24,488 bases of DNA from positions 1-24,488 of the forward strand of contig DATFRP010000061.1 of the NCBI GenBank assembly GCA_035263125.1, read 5' to 3'. This stretch comes from Gp6-AA40 sp035263125. GTDB lineage: Bacteria; Acidobacteriota; Vicinamibacteria; Vicinamibacterales; UBA2999. The translations under genes and the position numbers were made by a program. The notes beneath the pieces were generated by a model. It searched no databases and was not told the origin of the DNA. It was given only the letters and a program-made list of their open reading frames with translations. Below, one piece after another: positions 16,501-22,676 of the stretch. How positions within the stretch are numbered: position 1 is the stretch's first letter; each line of letters begins with the position of its first letter.

Positions 16501-18918
16501 ATGTCGTCGAGCGTCCGTATCGTCGTGGCCCTGTCCGTCGCCGCATGTGTCGGGGTGGTGATCGCCCGCACCGGCGACGTGGTCGCGCAAGAGCCGGCGT
16601 CCCGGGCGGCAACGCCGGCACCGGCCCCAATGTTCACCCAGTACTGCGTCACCTGTCATAACGCGCGACTCAAGACGGCTGGATTGGTGATCGACCCGGC
16701 AAGCCTCAGCGACGTGGGTGCTGGCGCCGAGATGTGGGAGAAAGTGGTGCGCAAGCTGCGGACGTCCGCGATGCCGCCGGCAGGTGCGCCACGACCCGAC
16801 AAGCCCACCTACGACGCGGTCGCGACATTCCTCGAGACCGAGCTCGATCGCGCGTCGATTGCGCACCCGCAGCTTGGCAAGCTGCCGCTCGTCCATCGTC
16901 TGAGCCGCACCGAGTATCAGAACGCCGTTCGCGACCTCCTCGCCGTCGACGCGCTGCCCAACGAGGTGCGCATCGATCTGCTGCTGTCGCCCGACAACGT
17001 CAGCAGCGGCTTCGACAACATCGCCGATCTGCTGTTCGTCTCGCCGAGCAACATGGAACGCTACCTCGACGCCGGGCGAAAGATCGCGCGCTTCGCCGTC
17101 GGCGATCCGGCGATGCCGGTGCTCGTGAACATCCACAAGCTCGAGGCCGAGCACCCGCAGGACGAACGCGTCGACGATCTGCCCTTCGGCACGCGCGGCG
17201 GCCTTGCCGTGCGGAGTGAGTTCCCGGTCGACGGCACATACGTCGTGAAGGTGGAGCTTGCCGGCGGCGGACGCGAGCGGAACGATCTCGAGGTCACAGT
17301 TGACGGCGCTCGCGCGGCGCTGAGAACGATCGGCGACGAAGGCGGCGGGCGCGGTCGAGGCCGGGGCGCTGCGACGGCGGCGCCACTCGAGTTCCCACTT
17401 CAACTCAAGGCAGGCCCGAAGGTCGTCGGCGTGTCGTTCGTGCAGCACAGCGAGGCGCGTGACGAGAACACGTTGAGGCCGCGGATGCGGAGCCGCGGGA
17501 CGCAGCCTGCGATTGCGTCGGTCACGATCAGCGGTCCCTTCGATGTGAAAGCATCCGGAGACTCACCCAGCCGCAAGCGCATTTTCGTGTGCACCCCTTC
17601 GACTCGCTTCGCTCGCTCAGGGCAAGCCCCGTCGTCTGACGCGAGCGACCTCGATTGTGCGAGGAAGATCCTGTCGACGCTCGCTCGGCGCGCATATCGG
17701 CATCCGATCACCGACGCCGATCTCCAGGATCTGCTTCCGTTCTACGAGTCGGGACGAAAAGAAGGCGGCTTCGATCGAGGGATTCAGCGAGCGATCGAGC
17801 GTCTGCTCGTCAGCTCGCAGTTCCTCTTCCGCATCGAGCGCCCGCCGGCAAACCTGGCGGGTGGCGCAAATCTGGCGGGCACCGTGTATCGCGTCAGCGA
17901 TCTCGAGCTCGCATCGCGTCTGTCGTTCTTCATCTGGAGCAGCATTCCCGACGATGAGTTGCTCGACGTGGCGATTGCGGGTCGGCTGAAGGATCCGAAG
18001 ACGCTCGAGCAGCAGGTTCGTCGGATGCTTGCCGATCCGCGATCGGAGTCGCTGGTCACGAACTTCGCCGCCCAGTGGCTGTTCCTTCGCGATATCGATG
18101 CGAAGCGTCCCGACGAAATCCTGTTCCCGAACTTCGACGAGACGCTGCGTGACGCCCTTCGCCGCGAGACCGAGCTCTTCATCGGCAGCATCTTCCGTGA
18201 GAACAGAAACGTCACCGAGCTGCTGACCGCGAACTACACGTTCCTCAACGAACGGCTGGCGGCCCACTACCGGATCCCCAACGTCAAGGGCAGCTACTTC
18301 CGTCGTGTGACGCTGCCCGACGGGAGCGTACGTGGCGGGCTGCTGGGGCAGGGAAGCATCCTCACGCTGACGTCGTACTCGACGCGGACCTCACCGGTGT
18401 TGCGGGGCAAGTGGGTACTCGAGAACCTGCTCTCGTCGGCGCCGCCTCCACCGCCGCCGGATATTCCTGCGCTTCGAACGGAGGCCGCCACCACCGGCAA
18501 GCCGCTGACGATGCGCGAGGCGATGGCGCAGCATCGTGCGAACCCGTCCTGCGCCGGGTGTCACGCGCGGATGGATCCGATCGGGTTCGCGATGGAGAAT
18601 CTCGATGCCGTCGGCGCCTGGCGCGATCTGGACGGCTTCAACACGATCGACGCGGTCGGCGTGTTTCCCGACGGCACGAAGTTCGACGGTGTGGCCGGGT
18701 TGAAGAAGGAACTGCTGCGCCAATCCGATCAGTTCGTGGCCACAGTCGCCGAAAAACTCCTGATGTACGCGGTCGGCCGTAACCTGCAATACTATGACGC
18801 GCCCTCGGTACGGGCGGTGTTGCGGGACGCGGCTTCACGCGGTAATACGATGCCCGCGCTGGTGCTGGCGGTCGTGAAGAGTCGCCCGTTCCAGATGCGG
18901 CAAGCCGCAGCGGAGTAA
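16501..18918 (+). CDS. DUF1592-family secreted c-type cytochrome-like protein (DUF1587/1595/1592/1588/1585)
   Basis: The 805-residue protein has a signal peptide (residues 1-30, VVALSVAACVGVVIA core). Two CXXCH haem c motifs are visible: CVTCH at 49-53, in a planctomycete-cytochrome-like head, and CAGCH at 684-688. Domain order by pattern: DUF1587 (LPLVHRLSRTEYQNAVRDLL, ~125-190), a jelly-roll-like region (~225-355), DUF1595 (ILSTLARRAYRHPITDADL), DUF1592 (ELASRLSFFIWSSIPDDELL through ANYTFLNERLAAHY), DUF1588 (GLLGQGSILTLTSYSTRTSP through CAGCHARMDPIGFAMENLD) and DUF1585 (LLMYAVGRNLQYYD). The family's reaction is not established; redox chemistry on extracellular substrates is suspected. Residues 365-377 (PSTRFARSGQAPS) come from an in-frame repeat insertion. 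The DUF1552 gene follows after 2 nt. Confidence 0.95.
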   Translation: MSSSVRIVVALSVAACVGVVIARTGDVVAQEPASRAATPAPAPMFTQYCVTCHNARLKTAGLVIDPASLSDVGAGAEMWEKVVRKLRTSAMPPAGAPRPDKPTYDAVATFLETELDRASIAHPQLGKLPLVHRLSRTEYQNAVRDLLAVDALPNEVRIDLLLSPDNVSSGFDNIADLLFVSPSNMERYLDAGRKIARFAVGDPAMPVLVNIHKLEAEHPQDERVDDLPFGTRGGLAVRSEFPVDGTYVVKVELAGGGRERNDLEVTVDGARAALRTIGDEGGGRGRGRGAATAAPLEFPLQLKAGPKVVGVSFVQHSEARDENTLRPRMRSRGTQPAIASVTISGPFDVKASGDSPSRKRIFVCTPSTRFARSGQAPSSDASDLDCARKILSTLARRAYRHPITDADLQDLLPFYESGRKEGGFDRGIQRAIERLLVSSQFLFRIERPPANLAGGANLAGTVYRVSDLELASRLSFFIWSSIPDDELLDVAIAGRLKDPKTLEQQVRRMLADPRSESLVTNFAAQWLFLRDIDAKRPDEILFPNFDETLRDALRRETELFIGSIFRENRNVTELLTANYTFLNERLAAHYRIPNVKGSYFRRVTLPDGSVRGGLLGQGSILTLTSYSTRTSPVLRGKWVLENLLSSAPPPPPPDIPALRTEAATTGKPLTMREAMAQHRANPSCAGCHARMDPIGFAMENLDAVGAWRDLDGFNTIDAVGVFPDGTKFDGVAGLKKELLRQSDQFVATVAEKLLMYAVGRNLQYYDAPSVRAVLRDAASRGNTMPALVLAVVKSRPFQMRQAAAE
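17595..17630. repeat. Quasi-palindromic repeat inserted in frame in the DUF1592 gene
   Basis: The element begins CCCTTCGACTCGCTTCGC and continues to the matching end CAGGG-CAAGCCCC. Its complement, starting CCCTGAGCGAGCGAAGC, is a form I know as a dispersed repeat in many environmental genomes. It adds about 13 codons without a frameshift or stop, between the jelly-roll-like region and DUF1595. Confidence 0.7.
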
Positions 18919-18920
18919 GC

Positions 18921-20252
18921 ATGTTCATTGCGAAGCGCGCGCTGCCACGACGCACGTTCCTCCGGGCGATGGGTACCGTCGTCGCGCTGCCGATGCTCGA
19001 CGCGATGGTGCCGGCGCTCTCGGCGTTCACCCCCACGCGCCGCTTCGGGTTCATCTACATCGCCAACGGCGTCATCCAGAATCAATGGAATCCGGCGGCC
19101 ACTGGCGCCGGTTTCGAGCTCACCCCGATTCTTCAGCCGTTCGCCAGCGTCCGCGACCACATCAACGTGATCGGCGGCCTCTCGCATCTGCAGGCCGATA
19201 CCTTCGGCGACGGCACCGGCGACCATCCGCGCTCGTCGGCGGTGTGGCTCACCGGCATTCACGCCTACGACCGCGCAAAGCCCGGTGTCGAGGTGCGACT
19301 CGCGACCACCGTCGATCAGATGATCGCGGAGAAGATCGGCGAGACCTCGCGTATTCCCTCGATCGAACTGTCCGTCGACTACCCGACGCAGGGCTCGTGC
19401 GATTCCGGCGACTGCTTCTACGTCAATACCGTCTCGTGGCGGAACGCGACGACCCCGAACCCGACCGAGTCGCACCCACGGCTCGTGTTCGAACGGTTGT
19501 TTGGCGATGGTGGAAGCGCGGCGGCGCGCGAGGCGCGCAACCGATCCGATGGCAGCATCCTCGATTCGTTGCGCAGCGAAGTCGCGCGTGTGACGAGCAG
19601 CCTCGGCGCCGGCGACAAGACCAAGCTCGGTGAGTACCTTGACTCAGTACGCGAGGTCGAGCGCCGCATCCAGCATGCCGAAACAGAGCCGGCCGAGATC
19701 GAATTGCCCGAGCGGCCGACCGACGTGCCCGAGAACTTCGACCAGTACACGAAGCTGATGCTCGATCTGCAGGTGCTCGCGTACCGTGCCGACATCACGC
19801 GTGTCTTCAGCATGATCATGTCGCGCGAGCTGAGCTCACGTACGTTCGCGCACATCGGGGTGCCCGAGCAGCATCACGCCGTTTCGCATCACCGCAACGA
19901 TCCCGAGCTGATTGCGAAGAAGGCGAAGATCGACGTGAACCAGGCGCAGCTCTGCGCCTACTTCCTCGAGCAGCTGAAGGCGGCGCCCGACGGCGACGGG
20001 ACGCTCCTCGATCACTCGCTGGTCCTCTACGGCGGTGGCATGGGCGACGGCAACCTGCATCGCCACGCGGACCTGCCCTGCCTGATGGCAGGCACGCTCG
20101 GAGGCGCGTTCAAGACCGGCCGTCATCTCCGGTATCCGCTCAACACACCGATGTCGAATCTGCTGCTGACGCTGCTCGACGCGGCAGGTATGCCGATTGA
20201 GAAGCTTGGGGACAGCACGGGGCGGCTGCCGCTCGAACCGCTCTCTGTGTGA
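18921..20252 (+). CDS. DUF1552-family Tat-exported protein
   Basis: The 443-residue protein starts 2 nt after the DUF1592 stop. The N-terminus is a twin-arginine signal: Arg10-Arg11 in RRTFLRAMG, then VVALPMLDAMVPALSA. It should therefore be exported folded, perhaps with a cofactor or metal. The mature part carries DUF1552 family features: RFGFIYIANGVIQNQWNP, DHINVIGGLSHLQADTFGDG, HPRSSAVWLTG, TKLGEYLDSVREVERRI, FSMIMSRELSSRTFAHIG, LDHSLVLYGGGMGDGNLHRH and HADLPCLMAGTLGG. The His/Asp-rich C-terminal motifs look like metal or catalytic ligands, and the layout recalls the Tat-exported DUF1501 partners of planctomycete cytochromes. The activity is not known. The tight linkage to DUF1592 argues for a joint function. 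Confidence 0.94.
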   Translation: MFIAKRALPRRTFLRAMGTVVALPMLDAMVPALSAFTPTRRFGFIYIANGVIQNQWNPAATGAGFELTPILQPFASVRDHINVIGGLSHLQADTFGDGTGDHPRSSAVWLTGIHAYDRAKPGVEVRLATTVDQMIAEKIGETSRIPSIELSVDYPTQGSCDSGDCFYVNTVSWRNATTPNPTESHPRLVFERLFGDGGSAAAREARNRSDGSILDSLRSEVARVTSSLGAGDKTKLGEYLDSVREVERRIQHAETEPAEIELPERPTDVPENFDQYTKLMLDLQVLAYRADITRVFSMIMSRELSSRTFAHIGVPEQHHAVSHHRNDPELIAKKAKIDVNQAQLCAYFLEQLKAAPDGDGTLLDHSLVLYGGGMGDGNLHRHADLPCLMAGTLGGAFKTGRHLRYPLNTPMSNLLLTLLDAAGMPIEKLGDSTGRLPLEPLSV

Positions 20253-20256
20253 GAGA

Positions 20257-20305
20257 CAGAGGTAGCGGGGGGCGTCGTCTCCGCGTCCTCTGCGCACTCT
20301 GCTGA
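20257..20305. repeat. Inverted nonamer-type repeat between the DUF1552 and methyltransferase genes
   Basis: CTCCGCGTC-CTCTGCGCA-CTCTGCTGA (20279-20305) is three 9-nt units. CAGAGGTAGCGG (20257-20268) is complementary to CCGCGTCCTCTG (20281-20292) at 10 of 12 positions across a 12-nt loop. This fills the 54-bp gap right after the DUF1552 stop and could act as a weak hairpin terminator. It is a different family from the arrays at 8123 and 9466. Confidence 0.6.
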
Positions 20306-20306
20306 C

Positions 20307-21131
20307 GTGCTCACACCGCTCGCATGCACGGTCAGGAACTGCTCCCTCCCTCTGACGAAGCGAGAGCGGAGGTACATCTGCGAGCGCGGCCACTCCTACG
20401 ACATCGCGCGCAGCGGATACGTGAACCTGCTGCAGCCGCAGGATCGGCGGTCGCGGGAACCGGGCGATTCGAAGGAGGCGGTTGCAGCGCGCGCGTCGCT
20501 CCTGGCCGCCGGTGTCGGGCGGTCGCTCATCGACGTCGTCTGCGAGAAAGCGTCGACGTTGACGCTCCCCCGCGCTCCTGTCGTCGTCGATCTCGGGTGT
20601 GGGACCGGCGATGCGATTGCCTCGCTCGGGCAGCGTTTCCTGATCGCCGGCATCGGCATTGACCTCTCGTCGGCGGCGGCCGAACACGCGGCGCGCCGCT
20701 TTCCCGATCACACCTGGGTCGTCGCCAATGCCGATCGTCGTCTGCCGTTGCTGGGTGCGAGTGTCGATCTCATGCTGTCGCTCCACGGTCGACGCAATCC
20801 AGCCGAAGCCGCTCGCGTGCTCCGATCGGATGGAGAACTCCTCATCGCGGTGCCAGGGCCGGACGATCTGATCGAGCTGCGGAGCCTGGTGCAGGGATCG
20901 GGCGTCGAACGTGATCGCCGCGAGGCGCTCATCGAAGCGCACGACGCGCTATTCGAGGTGGTTGAACGAAGACCCGTCCGCGAGATGATCACGCTCGATC
21001 GTGAGATGCTGCTGAACCTGCTCCGTGGAACCTACCGCGGCGCGCGTCTGCGGGCTGCCGAACGGGTCGCGAGCGTTGACCGCATGACCGTGACGCTCGC
21101 GTCGGAGCTGTTCGTGATGAAGAGGTCGTGA
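20307..21131 (+). CDS. RlmA-like 23S rRNA (guanine-N1)-methyltransferase family protein
   Basis: The 274-residue protein starts at a GTG. The N-terminal zinc finger has Cys7, Cys12, Cys25 and His29 and leads into the signature HSYDIARSGYVNLLQPQDRR, as in RlmA(I)/RlmA(II) enzymes that methylate N1 of a guanine in helix 35 of 23S rRNA. The Cys7-Cys12 spacing is longer than the usual CXXC. The Rossmann methyltransferase domain has the SAM-binding loop VVVDLGCGTGDA (92-103) and an acidic strand-2 end (IGIDLSS). The C-terminal helix-rich segment (ALFEVVERRPVREMITLDRE and LLRGTYRGAR) fits the family's substrate domain. Which base is modified cannot be told from sequence. The gene is downstream of DUF1552 but probably independent in function. 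Confidence 0.86.
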   Translation: MLTPLACTVRNCSLPLTKRERRYICERGHSYDIARSGYVNLLQPQDRRSREPGDSKEAVAARASLLAAGVGRSLIDVVCEKASTLTLPRAPVVVDLGCGTGDAIASLGQRFLIAGIGIDLSSAAAEHAARRFPDHTWVVANADRRLPLLGASVDLMLSLHGRRNPAEAARVLRSDGELLIAVPGPDDLIELRSLVQGSGVERDRREALIEAHDALFEVVERRPVREMITLDREMLLNLLRGTYRGARLRAAERVASVDRMTVTLASELFVMKRS

Positions 21132-21171
21132 TCCAGACTAGACTTGAGGTGACAGGCAAGAGGCGAGCCTC

Positions 21172-21444
21172 ATGTGCAGAAACATCAAGACTCTCGCGAA
21201 TTTCGAGCCGCCTGCGACCGATGATGAGATCCGTGCGTCGGCGTTGCAGTTCGTGCGAAAGCTGAGTGGCGCGACGCGTCCTTCGCTCGTGAACGAAGGG
21301 GCGTTCAATCAGGCAGTCGACGAAGTCACCGCTGCCGCCGAGCGCCTGATTCGCTCGTTCAAGACGAGCGCGCCGCCGCGCAATCGTGAAGTCGAGATTC
21401 AAAAGGCGAAGGATCGAGCCGTCAAACGTTTCGCCTCTACTTGA
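21172..21444 (+). CDS. DUF2277 domain-containing small protein
   Basis: The 90-residue protein fits DUF2277 over its whole length, beginning with the invariant MCRNIKTL followed by FEPPATDDEIRASALQFVRK, LSGATRPS and TSAPPRNREVEIQKAKDRA. It is a small, probably cytosolic, helical protein of unknown function; the Cys2-Arg-Asn start is the most conserved part of the family. An AAGAGG ribosome binding site lies 9 nt upstream of the ATG. The last 8 bp overlap the convergent hydrolase gene. Confidence 0.95.
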   Translation: MCRNIKTLANFEPPATDDEIRASALQFVRKLSGATRPSLVNEGAFNQAVDEVTAAAERLIRSFKTSAPPRNREVEIQKAKDRAVKRFAST

Positions 21445-22636
21445 TTTTCTTGATCCACGCCAGAATCGGCCCTGACACGATCTTGTCGTCCGTGTCGATC
21501 GAGAACACTTCTGACATGTGGCTCTCCCCTTTGGCGAAGAGCATCGCAGGGCAGTGGCCGACGCCGTCTTTCGCCTTCGCGCCATCGAGTGTGCACAGCT
21601 CGTCGTGCAGCGCTTTGTCGGCAGCAGTCATGTCGCCCGTCACGCCGGGATCGAGCTCGGCGCGGACGAGCATGATCTTCACGCTGGTTGCCTTGAAGCC
21701 AGGAAGATTGTCGCGCTCCGCCTGTTGTTCCGGCGTGAGCTGCTGACCGGGGCCGCCGCGTCCACCGCCTGCGCCGCGAGCGCCACCCGCACCGCCAGCG
21801 CGCGCGCTGCTCGGGCCAGCGATTGCGCCTTCTGCGCCAAGCGCAGTCCCGGTCATGCCACATGCGGCACCCGCCTGCGGCCCTCCGGGCGCACCACCCG
21901 GCCCACCTTGACCGCGGCCTGCTCCAGGCGCGCCTGCGCCGCGACCGCCACCGCCAACACCAGGCACGGGATTGCCCGACATGAAGACCGCACCCTTCAC
22001 CGCGACGCCTTTCGGCCATCGATCGGCATGACCGACGTACACGCCGAGCGGACCGTTGCCCGCGGAGTGCGCCCAGATGAACATGCGCTTCGGATCGCCC
22101 TTGTACTTCGCGACGTTGCCGGTGAGCCAGTCGACCGCCTTCGAGATGTCGCGACCGCCGTCATCCCAGCCCGATCCGGGATGCCGTTGAATCAGCACGC
22201 CCACCATCCCGTTCTTCGTCGCCCATCGTCCGATGTTGTCGTAGAAGGCGTTTCCTTCGCGCGCCTGCTGCTCGATCTTGTTGCCGGCGCCACCGGGCAC
22301 ATAGATCAGAACCGGCCGGTTGTCGCCACCTTTGTCAGCCGTGAAGATGTCAATCACATCTTTCGGATCGGGCCCGAACGAGGTGTCACGTGCGATCGTG
22401 ATGCCGGGATACAACTGCGTGGTCGACGCGGGGGCTGTCGCATCCGGAGGCCAGTAGGTGTTGTAGTCGTTCTTCGGCATCAGCGGCCGATAGAGCTTTG
22501 CGGTACACGCCGGATCGACAATCTGTCCGATCTTCTTCAGCCCTTCCTCGATGTTCGCCGGCACCTGCGCTTGGGCGAGATTTGCAGCGAACACCATTGC
22601 GACCACGACACCGAGCGTCGATGTACCCACGCGCAT
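21437..22636 (-). CDS. Secreted alpha/beta hydrolase (esterase/lipase-like) with a Gly-rich insert
   Basis: The 399-residue protein starts at ATG 22636, chosen because GGAGG (22643-22647) is 6 nt upstream; a TTG at 22654 is in frame. The signal peptide is MRVGTSTLGVVVAMVFAANL to AQA-QVP. The fold markers are an oxyanion-hole strand (VLIYVPGGAGNK, ~109-120), the nucleophile elbow WAHSAG with Ser191, Asp329 (RAELDPG) and His373 (GESHMSEVF), a complete candidate triad in BD-FAE/carboxylesterase order. Between nucleophile and acid, residues ~226-298 are almost pure Gly/Ala/Pro/Arg with a short Cys-containing stretch, probably a disordered cap insert. The gene lies 40 nt downstream of the PQQ dehydrogenase on the same strand. 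An oxidised-polymer or beta-diketone hydrolase role is inferred from that neighbour only. Confidence 0.87.
   Translation of the reverse strand: MRVGTSTLGVVVAMVFAANLAQAQVPANIEEGLKKIGQIVDPACTAKLYRPLMPKNDYNTYWPPDATAPASTTQLYPGITIARDTSFGPDPKDVIDIFTADKGGDNRPVLIYVPGGAGNKIEQQAREGNAFYDNIGRWATKNGMVGVLIQRHPGSGWDDGGRDISKAVDWLTGNVAKYKGDPKRMFIWAHSAGNGPLGVYVGHADRWPKGVAVKGAVFMSGNPVPGVGGGGRGAGAPGAGRGQGGPGGAPGGPQAGAACGMTGTALGAEGAIAGPSSARAGGAGGARGAGGGRGGPGQQLTPEQQAERDNLPGFKATSVKIMLVRAELDPGVTGDMTAADKALHDELCTLDGAKAKDGVGHCPAMLFAKGESHMSEVFSIDTDDKIVSGPILAWIKKIK
21743..21961 (-). repeat. Gly/Ala/Arg/Pro low-complexity coding segment inside the hydrolase
   Basis: About 73 codons made mostly of GGC/GGT, GCG/GCC, CGC and CCG encode short imperfect peptide repeats such as GAPGAGRGQGGPGG and GGAGGARGAGGGRGGPG. 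It looks like replication-slippage expansion within the cap region of the alpha/beta hydrolase rather than a conserved domain. Confidence 0.75.
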
Positions 22637-22676
22637 CTTCATCCTCCGCACCAATTCCTATTGCCCTCGTCCCGCT

